A stretch of 64,000 nucleotides of DNA from Prostheceraeus crozeri (lineage: Eukaryota > Platyhelminthes > Polycladida > Euryleptidae): NCBI GenBank assembly GCA_907163375.1, contig CAJQUW010005700.1, positions 1 to 64,000 on the forward strand, read 5' to 3'. The notes under the pieces are model-generated. The model ran no database searches. It was not told the DNA's origin and worked only from the letters and a program-made list of their open reading frames with translations. This document shows positions 49,026 to 61,148 of the stretch, in pieces; the stretch's first letter is position 1; every line of letters begins with the position of its first letter. A program made the position numbers and the translations under genes.

Positions 49026-52000
49026 TCAGTGAATTAGGCTTAACATCATGTGCCATTTCTAAGGCTCTTTGTCTCATCGCACATCGCACAGCCGACAAAA
49101 CAGCAATTTCCCTCTATTGCCGTAATGCTTTTTTTGCCACGATAAGGACCGCACTAAAATGGGTTCAAATTTAGACATCCACTTCTCATCTAGGCCTTTT
49201 AAACAATTAAATATTCTTTAGAACATAAGCTTAGTAAGGATATATGGGTAGAGTGTCGACTCAAAAAAAGTACCTATATAAAGTGAAAATTTTTATATTA
49301 AAATATTCAGTTTTTGGCGGAGATTACGTTCCCGCTGTTCCAAAAATTATTTGAGCAGTTTTAAAAAAGTCAAAATTTTGCCAATTTATATACTACCCAG
49401 ATGACGTCCCTATAAAAGAAGCATGAAACAAGTTGGATATCAAAAGGAATGAATATTTGCCAATAAGCATCCTAACTAAGCGGAAGTAATGCTGATGAGC
49501 AAGGGAGTTTCATGATCCGTATTGTAACGGAAGTCTTCATGAAAAAATCGCGATATTATTCGCACTTTCTCGGCTGAAATTTCAAGTTTTTAATTCAATT
49601 TTCATCGGCATGATTTTGTGATTTACTAAATTCATCTTTCATTTCTTGAATCTGTATAGCGATGTCGACCCATTTACATCTTTCAAAGTTAATTGAAATC
49701 ATTGTCTTGATTCTGTTATTTTGCTCTGCAAGTGGCAGGTTGCCTGTGATAGGATCACGCGTAAGAAAATACTCTTAAAGTTGACCATGAAAGTAGTAGG
49801 AACCACTGTTGGAAAAGTCGGAATTGGAATTAATTCCATTCTTTTTCGGAATTGGAATTGGAATTGACGATATTTAAATCTATACTGGAATTGGAATTGA
49901 CCTTGATAAACCTCAATTCCACTTTTTCGATAGACCTGTGATAAATCTATTTGTACAAACATTGAAATCACAGTAGGCCTACTCGGCCGATGTGGTAACT
50001 GCACGCAGAGCTTATTGTTGAATAAAGGGTGTTAATTGTGACTTCGGTGGGCCTACAGCCCCCGGACAATGTTATTTCAACGATTAAGCAAACAATGAAA
50101 AGACAATCATCTTTGTTCAATCTGTTATCTAGTTATTTATCAAGCAAGATAATTAATCAAAATAAAGCAATTGTTGAATTTAGTTCTTGATAGGATAAGC
50201 ACACAAATTGGAGATCTACTTAATTGTTGTACACACGAAAAGCAATTGGCTTGGAAAGAGGAAAATTAACGCTGCATTAAAGGGCAGCAACCCAGCAAAT
50301 CACAATATAGACAGTGTCAACAAATTATACTAATATGATTTAATTAAAATGGCAATTACATGAAATATTATTCAACTTCCAATCACAACAATTAACAATA
50401 TTAATTTTCAAGACTATAGTTATATAGATACGATACTCAACGATAAAAGAAAAACTTTAAACTTACAGTTCACTTCTTTAATGTTGAATTCACTTCAATT
50501 CGATCGGACTCACTTATTCCAAAACAATGTCATAAATATCAGTGTCACTTATACAGTCAATCTTCCATCGCGCTCGCTGATGTGTTGCCGCATACGCTGT
50601 TGTGTTGTTGTTCGCTGGCAGGTAGTTGTTGTTGTTACTTCTGTAGTTAAGTTACACCGCGAGAACCCGGAGTTCTTCTAACAGCTACTGGAGATGTCGT
50701 ATGTGTTGTTGTTGGTAGTTGTTGTTGTTGTGTCAATTTCTCATCGTTTCTAATTAATACAAATTTTTGAGACTTGACGATAAATCCACTTTCTTTTGAA
50801 AATTGAAAGAGTTTCCTTTAATCTCTGCTCGTTAGCTTTCGACCCGACCACATTTCGTTCTTATCACGGAATTTTTAATCTCATTTTTTTAACATAGACC
50901 GTTAATCAAATTTCATGATATCATTTTTATCGTCGTTTTTTCTTTCATCAACAATCACGCTATTCGCACACTGAATTTCCTTCTTCTGTCAATTTATTAG
51001 TCGATTTATTCGCATCTCATCTCTCTCTCAGCGTTTGATTCTTTGCTGACTGTTATCTCTCTTTTCTTTTTTTCGTGAGATACGATACGAGTATTGAATA
51101 TCTCGTTTACGAAACGAAAATGGCGTAGGCTGACCGGTTACATATATGAATGTACACAAGAAAGATGAACTATGAACCTGAGAACGAACATAGGAACGAC
51201 GCAGGGAACAGAACACAGGAACAACGAGGATAGGATAAGGGCACATGGGTTAAATTGAAACGAATAAACGTTAGATACATTAAGATAAGACACCTTACGC
51301 GACATGCAATTATCGGAATCGAATCTTATTATGGAATTGGAACTGAATTGTTTCGACTGGAATTGGAATTGAAATTTCTGCTCTGGAAATAGAATTAAAA
51401 TAATTTCAGTGGAATTTATGGTAGGATTTTATCGAATTTCTAATTTAACAAACATTAAATCTCCAAGTCTGTCATGACACTCAGAATCTGTAAAATGCAA
51501 TAATTCCTTCTGCATTGCAATCATGATCACTCAATTCCGTGGCAATTTCTTCAAAACTGCAAAAAATTTGCTTATCTCACACTTGCGAACAATTTTGCCA
51601 ATTATATCCCCCTCGAGTTCATTTAATAAAATCGAAACATGTGCACACATTGTGGATTTAATAAATGCGGAGTTACCTACTCTAAGATTTAGAATAATAA
51701 TTTTATTTTGGTTCGTTTTAATTTTCAAATGTTGATGAAAGATCTGTAACACAATTTTTGACATTCCGTTGATGAGGCGCACGTCGGCGTTGTGGGGGAG
51801 TATGACCGCCCTCGGTGTTAATAAATTATTTATCATATAATCTGTGGTATAAACTCCATTCATGGCGATATCCAGCTTGTTTTTCTCTGCAGTAATTGAA
51901 AGACTCTTAGGTTTAATTTCATTACAGAAATTGTCACAGCATGTGCCGCAATTAGTAAGACCATTTAACCTGAGAATCATAGCACGAATGCCAATTAAAT

Positions 52001-54189
52001 CGCAATAGCTGGTATAAATTCCGTTATGATATCTCAATTGCTTCTCCACATTCGATCAATTCTAATGGGACTATGAAAGTTCTGGAAATTTTATCGCTGG
52101 CATCCCCAGTCTTCGGTGATGAAGGATAGTCATTAAGGATCAGCGATTCACATAGATTATCATTTCATGTTTTGCCTGGCAAGCACCCTAGATAAACTGC
52201 AAAGTTTTATAATAATTACATGTACCTAGTATAGTGGTGCGCATGATGTCAAAGTTATGCCTATTAACCACCCAGATTTCCTGCCAAGTTCTGTAATACC
52301 TGCCGGGCACTTTCGCTGATAAATCCTGTTTATTTTTTTCTATCTATTTTGGAGGTACTATAGATGTCTTGAGACGATCACGATCAAATGATAAATCTTT
52401 AGAAACTCAGCAATCCGTCGATTTTATTTTCTGCTGCATAAAAATGAAAACCATGCTGGCAGGACAGTGTATTTCACATTTTTACATTTCTCGAAAGACA
52501 AAATACAAAAATAGCGACAGAGTGTTCAGAGGAAAACTGCTGATGAAATATCACTTTTGTTTGTAAACAAAAACTGATTATCTGCAAAAGACAGACATCA
52601 AAAAATATTGTTCATGGAGATAAAAACGAGCATTTTTACAGACATTTTCAAGACAAAAGCAATCAAAAATACAGAAAAAGAGAAGGTATTGTATTGCCAA
52701 TGCAAATTGCAGAAAATTAACAAGCGCTATAGATCACTAAAATCTCTACAATGCGCCGCAGTACAATACATACAACCATGATATGTGCAAAAATGGCTCC
52801 GATCCAAACACGATCGCCCAACTGATATACCGAGTTACTTCAAGCACGTTTGAAGACTATAAATATGTTTATCGCAAATTTTTCCGATGAGCACTTGACA
52901 ATTCCACGGATGTAAAACAGAATCATGGACTTATGATGCATAAGGACACTACACGAGAATTACAGCATATTGGTCTGGTTTGACTACTCTTTGTTGGCTA
53001 CTTATCTATGGAAATCCTCTCGTCCCTATCGAGATATCTACTCTAATTATCCTTTTTGATTACATCTGTTGAAATTTGATGGAGTTTCTATGAGGAATCT
53101 CTTAGCAATCATAATTCAATTTCACAGTATGTTACAATGAAAAGTAATTTGACATGGATTGACATGATGTTATTTGTTTGCTATATGGCTTGCATACATC
53201 AATAAACATTCATGATGACATCGTTCCAGGAACTCATTTTTCCTAACGAAGAAGCGAAATTTGACTGAAGACTAAAATCTCACTTTGGATCGTATGTGAT
53301 CATAGAAATCAATTTCACTTGAATGTCTAAGTCTGTCTAAACCACGTTTCGGTAGTTGAGGCGCACAATTCGAAGCGGGGGTATCAGATCCATCTCTGTG
53401 CACATGGTAATGAATGTCCCTCCTTGGGAATTGAACGGCGAGGACATATTCATACTTTAGAAGAATTGTTGCGGCGCTTAAATTTCGAATGCTCTATCTG
53501 TGCTTATTTTCGTTGATTCTTTTCACTTGTAGACCGACTGGGCTTGATATTTGTTCAACCACTTATTCGTGAAAATGTGCATGATGACAAATATACGACT
53601 ATCATCATCACAGTATTATGCATGTGAGTTTGCAACCAGCTGTAAGTTACTAATTCATGTTGTGTCCTAAACATCAGTCATGATAATAAATCTTTACAAA
53701 TTTCGCCTTTCTATTAGAGATAACAGTGAGAAAACTGAAAAATTGAGTTTCATATGAATTTGTAATGATTGGTAGTAGGAGGAGCTCCATTATCCCAATA
53801 AACAGCTTAATAGAAAACGAACGCTTCATTATGGTAATACACATGCCTAATGCAACTTTGAGTTGCAATATCACAAATTCAGTTATCGAGATGAAAGGAA
53901 TTTTAAATAATTTTACATTCAGTTTCATTTCGTTGCAAGTCTAAAACAGTACATGTAAGCAGTTATAAAAATAAATCTTTTACAATGCTTGCGAACATTT
54001 GTAGAATTACGAGTACATAACAGCAAAAGATACGAAAAAACAGCAATCGAATTTGTTTGATTGAATACAATGCGATAGACAACATGGCGCATACTGAAAT
54101 GGTAAAAGAAGAAAAGAAAAAAGAGATGAAATAGGATATAGGAAAAGAACCAAAATGTAGGCACTATGGTGAAACAACAGATCATTGGG
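49026..54189. other. Gene-poor stretch with simple repeats
   Basis: GGAATT-rich sequence occurs at ~49815-49920 and again at ~51330-51400. TTG/GTT microsatellite sequence lies at ~50605-50740. The part between the two GGAATT tracts (~50030-51300) has a different texture and could be an insertion, but no ends were found. A ~170-codon open frame on the minus strand (51531-52055) lacks an upstream ATG and a recognisable family. No splice-paired exon was found. Confidence 0.5.
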
Positions 54190-54318
54190 CTATTTCTTGC
54201 TAACATTTGCTTTAGCTTGACCTAATGCGACTTGTCGCGCATTCGAACCAAACTGTAGAGTACTGATTGTCTCCTGAGCATTGCTAGCGTCGGATCGCAC
54301 ATTGACGAATAGACAAGC
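54190..54318 (-). CDS. Kinesin-14 type motor, terminal coding exon
   Basis: On the minus strand an acceptor (TTTTATTTCAG) precedes 54318 and the frame runs 43 codons to TAG at 54190. It starts ACLFVNVRSD, contains ETISTLQFGSNARQV and ends NVSKK. This is the last strand and helix of a kinesin motor domain; the protein stops about 13 residues after it. A motor at the very C-terminus is the hallmark of the kinesin-14 group, minus-end-directed microtubule motors. Phase is 0, matching the previous exon. It is about 2.8 kb downstream of that exon. No clear polyadenylation signal was identified. Confidence 0.88.
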   Translation of the reverse strand, partial: ACLFVNVRSDASNAQETISTLQFGSNARQVALGQAKANVSKK

Positions 54319-57084
54319 CTGAAATAAAAGGTGTATTTCTTAGTTTTTCCAAACATGCAGCTGAAACATTCAGCTTTAAAAATAATTATCAATCTAAAGA
54401 TATACAATGTTGCATGCATCATGTGATTGAGCTTGTACAATACAATCATTCTATAGCTGTGGCATATGTTTCGCTTAAGATGAATTTTTACGAATTTTGT
54501 AATAAATTCGTTAAAATAATAAAAGATAAAAATTCGTAATATTGCCACTCATGCTAAAGTTGATGTGTAATCAATTGTTATGCATGTCATATTTTCTAAT
54601 ATACATTACTCGGATCAAAACCAGTTTATGCGACAATGTTGCTATTAAAATATCAGTCTGCGATATCGGTAAAGAAGTCATTAGCTTCATTTTTAGATAC
54701 AGATATGTTAGAATGCTTGCATGCTCCTGAAGTACGATATCCCAGTAGAAAAATTGTATAACCAGATAGAAAAAAGTGCATGCTACAGCCAAGAAGAAAG
54801 GTTGTGCGTTGTCTTTGGCCTAGAAGATCTGAAATCGGATAAACGATTATGTGAAGATGTAGGATTAGCAATGTAGGCATTCGTGGTGCACTCAGCATCT
54901 AACCGATAGAAGTCATCACATGTGGCACTGTCTAAGGTGCTGTGGTCACATTTGATGGTGCCCATGTAAACATAATAATAGTAACACTTCATCTTATTGT
55001 AATGGTGCCGCACATAGGGTTGTACAATAGAGATGACAATAAAATGTACGTTAAGCTAATTGTCAGTCGATGTTACTAATGTGACTAATTGCCATCTTAA
55101 TGCTTAAATCATACTAATAGATTCAAACGTTGAGAGGTCACTTATTCAATAAAATTCTAAATGTCTCTCTTTTGTCCAAATATTTTCAGCATGCTTGGCA
55201 TCTACATGAACGCACGGTGCTCGAGTAGACCTACGTAGTCCGACACCATCTTATGTTAATTTAACAGATGGAAAATAACTGCGCGTCTTGGTGGATTTGA
55301 ACTACCGACCTATGGCACTCTAGGCCACCGCTATACCTACTGAGCTATAGACGGGCGACAGTGTGACACAGGTCCTCAATTGAAGAATCTGCGTAATCTT
55401 ATCTTAAGGGCGTTCATATTTACCTTCCATTTATTCATAAAAATCTTCATATTTCAAAAAATAGTTTCTTACAGGAAGTACCATTATAAAGGATATGAAT
55501 GCGTTGATCGTTTGCATCAATTATTTATCACTTATCAACGAATTTGTCTACAGTGCAGTTGCTATGTCTCAGAGAGAATTCAAGGCCGAAAAATAACGTC
55601 ACACCTAAAAAGAACATGGTCCCAAAAGTGTTGCTTCAGCATGTGTTTGAATTATTGGGGGGGGGGGGGCAGGGGAGGGTAAATCGCTGTAGTTCATAGG
55701 AGATAGAGGAGATTTCCATCGTGAGGAGGATTGAGTCGTGAAATCTCGATCGTTCAGTGTTTTCATGGTGGAAAAAATAAAGCACAGAGGAAGAGGTTTG
55801 AGGAGGAGGGAAGGCGTGAGTTGTGAGATGTGGAAAGCTGGAGGCGAATCAATTCAGTGCGATGAGCGGGAAGATAGAAATATAAGCCCATAAAAGCGAT
55901 GGAAACCAATCTGTGGTGAATTCTATGATCGACAGGGAGCCACCATGTGATCATGACATGATATCTGGAAAACTTAAGCTGGACTGACGGAGGTGAATGA
56001 CAGTCTGAAGACAATTACTAGTCATTTTGGGGATGCATACACATTAGGTATCACTAATTAATAGCAGTCTAGACTAAAGGTCCAGAATTTTTGTTGGACG
56101 CGGCACGGTCTCTGTGTTAACAGCCCCATAGGTTTATTAAGTTTCTGAACGAAAATTCTGAAGCGTGAGGACGCGTCCGGTGTGAATGCACCATTAGGCC
56201 CCACCTGCGGATACATCGATTCAAGTCGGTCGAGCAGTCTAACTCATCCATATTTTACTTAGATCTGGGGAATACCAAATTGCCGAAATAACGAAGTGAA
56301 TGTATTTTGATACGCTTTGTATTATTTATATAAGAAATGTACAAGAAGCAGATTAGACCAATCATATTTCTTCTAAAAGGGTCATTGTTCGATCAGCCAA
56401 TGACTCATCGATTCGTGTGTCTTATCGGGGAATCTTGCATTGTTAGGTTTTGGTCGGTGCACTGAGTTTTGAGACTTGTGCCATTACAGAGAAATTGCAT
56501 AAACGTGCACGCATTGTAATTTGACGCAAAAAATTGTAAAGTGATACATCTGACTTTATTAATGTGCGCTTGAATGGCCATATTTTTTTCAAATGTAAGA
56601 TGTGAAACATCTCTTGCATTGATATTGCAAGTCATAAGAGAAGAAGCCGAGTATTGATTCCATTTTGTAGAACAGCAAGGAGACATTGTTTTGCTGTGCT
56701 ATCAACTTCTACGAGTATCCTTATCGGATTGGCTGATCTTGCGACCACACTTGTCTGAATTCCTTGTATACATTGCTTTTGATTTCCATTTCAAGGATAA
56801 TAATATATTGTATTCTATAGGCCATTAAAAGCTGCATGAATATTATAAGTTTAATATGCTTTAGATTTGTCCGAAATGGAAACAAAAGTTATGAATTCTC
56901 TCGATAAATATTTGCTGACCAAAGAAACAGTATATTGCCTTAAAATCTGAGAAGGTCTTTGGCGTCGAGCGCCTTCTCTCGGCCGATGTACAGTGGTGTT
57001 TAATATAAAAGAAGCAGATGCTTTTTAAATATTGAAGTGAATATTTTTTCATTCGAGGAAAGACACCGCATCAGAGTCTCTTAC
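54319..57084 (-). other. Kinesin intron (last), 2,766 bp
   Basis: Bounded by donor GCGAAG|GTAAGAG and acceptor TTTCAG|GCTTGT on the minus strand. Contains a tRNA-like sequence (55283-55354), a G run near 55660, and otherwise no recognised feature. Its open frames are short and unremarkable. Confidence 0.8.
55283..55354 (-). repeat. tRNA-like sequence (tRNA pseudogene or SINE head)
   Basis: Read on minus from 55354, 72 bases fold as a cloverleaf: acceptor CCGTCTA/AAGACGC (5 of 7 pairs), TA then D stem GCTC, anticodon stem GTGGC/GCCAT with loop CTAGAGT, variable loop of 5, and T arm GGTAG-TTCAAAT-CCACC. The loop would give anticodon AGA (Ser), but there is no long variable arm as true tRNA-Ser needs, and the acceptor is mispaired at both ends. 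The A-box (TAGCTCAGTAGG) and B-box-like (GGTAGTTCAAATCC) are intact enough for a Pol III promoter. A SINE head is likely. Confidence 0.6.
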
Positions 57085-57180
57085 CTTCGCATCTCCTCCA
57101 AGACTTGGTTGTAGAATGTGGGTGAGTTTACTATTTCGATAAGGGATGTGGAGCTGATTCGTTCGAAGAGCAGTGAAAAC
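57085..57180 (-). CDS. Kinesin-14 type motor, penultimate coding exon
   Basis: A 96-bp exon, exactly 32 codons in phase 0, between acceptor ATATTTGTAG and donor GTAAGAG on the minus strand. It encodes VFTALRTNQ followed by [10 protein letters not shown] and then SLGGDAK, the kinesin helix alpha-4/loop 12/alpha-5 microtubule-binding region. The joins to both neighbouring exons give a continuous motor sequence (...KSLTSLGQ then VFTALRT; ...SLGGDAK then ACLFV). Confidence 0.92.
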
Positions 57181-57624
57181 CTACAAATATAAAGTTTCTT
57201 AAATTGTACGTGTGTTATGAAAATATCATTTTTCAAACTACAACTTCATTTATGAACGCATATTGTCATATTATACTTCAATTCCGATACATGAATAGAA
57301 GCTCTTTACCGCCAATGATACTGCCTTACAGAAATACTAAAACATGAATTTCTTTGTCAATTGAATTCCAGATATTTTTTCACGAATGAAATTTCCGCAT
57401 AGCATATAGAAGCCTGCACTGAAATCTGCTTATTTTCTTGAAGAGTGAATATAATGCAGTACTATTTACAATTTTTTTACTTTAATGGCTTGTTGAATAT
57501 CATCAACAACATATGATGCACAGTATGTCTTTGAAGAATTCTTCATCACTGCGAATATTACTATCTATGATCTAGTACATCAAATTTCTGTTTTACTAGT
57601 CATTCATAACAGGTAACATAAAGT

Positions 57625-58011
57625 TTCATAGTGAATCTCACTTCCGTTTGTGTCGTCTCCCCAACAAAAGATTAGCTGCTAAAAATATGTACAGTCTGTT
57701 CGCTAAAAAATATTTACAAGTCCGAGCTTTCGTGAGCAGACTCGCATTGTCAAGGTTTGGCGGGAGTGAGGGCACGTTCAACGTCTGGTATTTCATGTTT
57801 CGGTTGAGTGCTGGTATTTGCTGGTCTCAACCGAAAACATGAAATAACCAGAAGTTGAACGTGTCCTCACTCCTGCCAAACCTTGACAATGCGAGACGGC
57901 TCGCGAAAGCTCTGACTTATAAATATTTTTTAACAAGCAGACTGTACATATTTTTAGCAGCTAATCTTTTCTTGGGGAGACGACACAAACAGAAGTGAGA
58001 TTCACTATGAA
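57625..58011. mobile_element. 387-bp near-perfect foldback element
   Basis: The left arm, beginning TTCATAGTGAATCTCACTTC, is matched by the right arm ending GAAGTGAGATTCACTATGAA with few mismatches across the whole length. The centre is near 57818, with a short loop between TCGGTTGAG and CTCAACCGA. There is no coding capacity. No target duplication could be fixed because the inverted repeat runs to its edges. It may be a foldback MITE. Confidence 0.78.
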
Positions 58012-58811
58012 TTTAAATAACCTCCAGTCAGCTGCCATCAACTAACATAAAAGTTAACAAAATTATTGCAGCAGCATTATGGCTACGTGTTGTATTCAAG
58101 TAGTTGAAAAGAAAGCTGTTTATAAAAAGTCATTCCAAATTACATTAAGACATCAAAGTAATCATTTTTTTACTTATCAATAAATGCTTATATAGAAACA
58201 AAATTATTCAAAACTCAATCGTCTATCATTCACATCAATTTAATTACCTCCAAGTGTGCATAACCCTAATCGACGAATTGATTTTGAATATTTTTATAAT
58301 ATCTTTTCTGGTAGTGGTGAAGAGAGGTTATGATGTTTGATATGAAGTGTCTGCAGAAGTCCATTCCTGGTCATAGGAATAAACAAGTAAGTTTTTCTGA
58401 GTCCTTTCAATGTGCACGGCTCTGTGAATATGATGCGCGTGCGGGTTCAGATACTTCAACCATCCTTTCTCTCGATAAATTTGAATCTATGTTTCACATT
58501 AACCAACTTCTAACACCAGATTTGATAATATTCTGAATAATATCCGAGTAATAAGCATATTCATTTCAGATATTTGAGAATTTAGTAACCGATTGAAGCA
58601 ATGACAACTATGTAATCATTTTTGCAGCATTGACAGCAATATAAATCAATTTAAACTGAAGATGATAAAATATTGAGCACATTGATCCCTCGAAGAAGAT
58701 AAAAATGAATCGATCGCAAATTCAATCTCGCAACACTTTTGTACTATATTGCAAGCTACATGTGGCTTGCTCAAGTGCAAATGGGTTGTTTTCAGAAGCA
58801 GCAAGCTTTTA

Positions 58812-59694
58812 CGAGGGGTGATTGAAAAGTTCGCGGCCTGATATAGAAAAAAGCATATTTCGCATACGAGACATATTTATTTTTCGACATAATCGCCCCT
58901 ACAATCAACGCACTTAGCCCAACGGTGCCGCAATGCGCGGATCCCTTGCTGATAGAAGTCGAGCATTCCATTGTTTCGATTGTTCTTTCGACTCTGGCTG
59001 ATAGTGGTGAACCCAAGTCTCATCCATCGTAATGAACCGGTCCATGAAATTTTCAGGATCTCTTACGAACAGCGCCAGGTTGTCCCTTGAGATGAGAAAG
59101 CGGGCTCGTTTGTTCTCTGGTGTGAGCAGTCGTGGCACCCATCGAGCGGAAACTTTGTTCATGCCAAGTTCATGATGGATGATGTTATGGACACGCTCTT
59201 GTGAAATCTTCAGTTCGAAGACAATCTTTCGCTCGGTTGTACGGCGATCATCAAGAATAATCTTTTGAACATGATCGTTCACATCTTCTGTGCTCACTGT
59301 CACTGGTCTTCCATAACGGGGATCATCTTCCAAGCTCTCTCTTCCTTGCTTGAATTCTGAAGCCCACTTCTTGACTGTGGTGTAGGACAGAGCTTTCTCA
59401 CCAAGTGTTCCAACCATATCATCATGAATCTCCTTTGGTGTGAGTCCTTTCAAGCTGAGATAACGAATGACAGCTCGATTTGAAACGTGATCCATCTTAC
59501 GCAACACTTATCTGACTAACTGACTGATAAGTTAGTAACTGAAGTTAAGTAGCTGTGGTTTACCAACAGTTCACCGGATCGACTGATCACTCGTCATGCG
59601 CCGTCAGCACATTCCATTGTATCAATCCACATGTGCATAATGGCCTGGCTTTAAGCTTTCTATGTCACGCCGCGAACTTATCAATCACCCCTCG
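58812..59694 (-). mobile_element. Mariner element, internally deleted, 883 bp
   Basis: The ends are inverted repeats: CGAGGGGTGATTGAAAAGTTCGCGGC on the left and its diverged complement ending ATCAATCACCCCTCG on the right. Both are flanked by TA (58810-58811 and 59695-59696), the mariner target. A complete relative is about 1.3 kb, so roughly 0.4 kb is missing from the middle. It sits in a kinesin intron, opposite to nothing coding, and could have been moved only in trans. Confidence 0.9.
58877..59495 (-). pseudogene. Mariner transposase with internal deletion
   Basis: It begins MDHVSNRAVIRYLSLKG at 59495; the paired helix-turn-helix region is intact (SYTTVKKWASEFKQGRESLEDD, then the linker GRPV), followed by the WVPRLLTPENKRAR block and the first catalytic aspartate in TMDETWVHHYQPES. 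After SKQW the sequence jumps to the normal C-terminal end (MLDFYQQGIRALRHRWAKC ... YVEK), which is in another frame and stops at 58877. The segment with the second and third catalytic aspartates of the DD34D triad is gone. The protein is ~345 residues in relatives, so this one cannot cut DNA. Confidence 0.9.
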
Positions 59695-59744
59695 TATTGT
59701 GATCGAAATTTTATCGCGAGCGTAAGGGGTTTTTTCGCTCACAA

Positions 59745-60142
59745 TGTATAGTTATTAGGTATGAATTTGCGGGCAGCAATGATAGAATTCCAAGGGCGCG
59801 TATCGCACGCGGAATTCTATCATTGCTGCCCTGCAAATTCATACCTAATAACGGTATTGTTACATCTCTGTGTTCAAGATCTATGTTGTTCAAGATCTAT
59901 GTTCAAGATCGATATTCAAGATGCATCAATATCATACCGTATTTCTATGCATATATGTTCATATATAGTTTCATATCCAGGTGTTTTGAGAGTTCCATGG
60001 TCAAATAAAATTTGCGGGCAGCAATGCAGTTTTTCCTTCGTATGTCAAGCCATTGAAATTTAGCGGGCAGCAATGATAATTTGACATTGCTGCCCGGAAA
60101 TTCATGTAGATATCTTGAACATAGGATGTAACAATAGCAACT
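59745..60142. repeat. Foldback cluster with five GGGCAGCAATG motifs
   Basis: A near-perfect ~40-bp inverted pair (GTTATTAGGTATGAATTTGC ... and its complement) spans 59752-59852 around a ~20-bp loop. A second, smaller inverted pair lies at 60062-60104. The motif CGGGCAGCAATG or its complement occurs five times (near 59769, 59823, 60013, 60063, 60090). Between them TTCAAGAT with ATGT/ATAT tails repeats four times (59872-59922), and GTTACATC ... TTCAAGAT recurs inverted at ~60110-60140. Probably nested copies of one foldback element. Confidence 0.65.
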
Positions 60143-60177
60143 GCCTCCAGGCGACCTCTAAGAATCAGTTTTGAAAT

Positions 60178-60600
60178 TCAATGCCTCAGGCTTTCACATG
60201 TTCTATGCTCCTTGCTCCTGGTATCACCATGAAAAAGGGCTTGACGGCTAGGAACCCAGTCCTCGAACAGGTGACGTGGTGAAAATAACCAAGACCAGCG
60301 AAGCACACTCTCCACAATTTTGTCAGGAGCAAGCAAAGTTTTCCGTGTGCAATCTTCCTGGTTTGTTATTTGATAAATTGGTTGATATTTTTTAATAAAA
60401 CTTTTTTCAACCAGAAAGATTACGCCATAATGAGCGCGAATAGCCATGTTTTCTTCTGACACGACCGTGGAGGGTGTGCTTCGTTGGTCTTACTGATTTT
60501 CACGCATCGTTAGCAGTTCGAAGATTGGGTTCGATTCCCAGCTTGCAAGCCATTTTTCATGGTGGTGCCAGGAGCAAGGTGCATTGAAATATCATTTCGA
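60178..60600. repeat. Two tRNA-derived repeat units in inverted orientation
   Basis: A unit on the plus strand at ~60445-60595 contains GGTGTGCTTCGTTGGTCTTA, a B-box-like GGGTTCGATTCCC and then GCCATTTTTCATGGTGG ... AGGAGCAAGG. A diverged copy lies inverted at ~60178-60335 (AGCCCTTTTTCATGGTGATA ... AGGAGCAAGG on minus). A spacer of ~110 bp separates them. The B-box suggests a Pol III tRNA-derived origin. Edges are approximate. Confidence 0.6.
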
Positions 60601-61148
60601 CCTCGTGGGATAAGCGATGAGATTAAAAAAAATTGAGTGGCATTTGAGATGCATCCATGACAGACGTTTATCATAGAAACAAGATCACCCTTTGAAAATA
60701 CTCGTTTGTTTAGACAATTACTTCTCAACAGGCGCATTCTTGAATTGTGTTCATGTACAGTGAGCATACAAATATTGTCAGAAGTGCTTGGAAATGGTTG
60801 GAAATGCTTCAAATTCAAAATGCAATTCATGAGCAGTTGACATTCAAAAGTAGAATCGAGGCAAGTGCAATAATCGAGGGCTCTGCACAAGACGAACACA
60901 TGATGAGGTGAACCGAAAGTCTAGCAGAACGAAAATTATGATTATTTTGATTCATTGATGAAATGAAGGATTCGTTCGATTCGGTCGGACTCGTTCAGGC
61001 GGATTCGAATGCGTTCAGGCGGTACGAAATGTGATTAAATTTTCTTCGTAAATACACTAGCTACTGTAACACATTTTCAAGGGACTCATTTTTCAAGGTG
61101 TCGTGGGTGAGCACCGAAATTTATTGCAGCTTAAATCACAGAATGTAC

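Larger units (their letters stand above)
57181..61148 (-). other. Kinesin intron, 3,968 bp, rich in mobile and foldback repeats
   Basis: Bounded by donor GGACAG|GTACAT and acceptor TTTGTAG|GTTTTC on the minus strand. It holds a 387-bp foldback (57625-58011), a deleted mariner (58812-59694), a foldback cluster (~59745-60142) and an inverted pair of tRNA-derived repeats (~60178-60600). No other exon was seen. Confidence 0.8.

Noticed and set aside
50030-51300. A possible long-terminal-repeat or other insertion between two GGAATT-rich tracts
   Set aside because: No matching ends, target duplication, primer site or coding sequence could be identified.
51531-52055. A ~170-codon open frame on the minus strand
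   Set aside because: The frame opens after a TGA with GTG, not ATG, and no family, splice signals or codon pattern supports it. It could be an unrecognised exon but was not called.
55283-55354. A functional tRNA-Ser(AGA) gene
   Set aside because: The long variable arm of tRNA-Ser is absent and the acceptor stem is mispaired at both ends.
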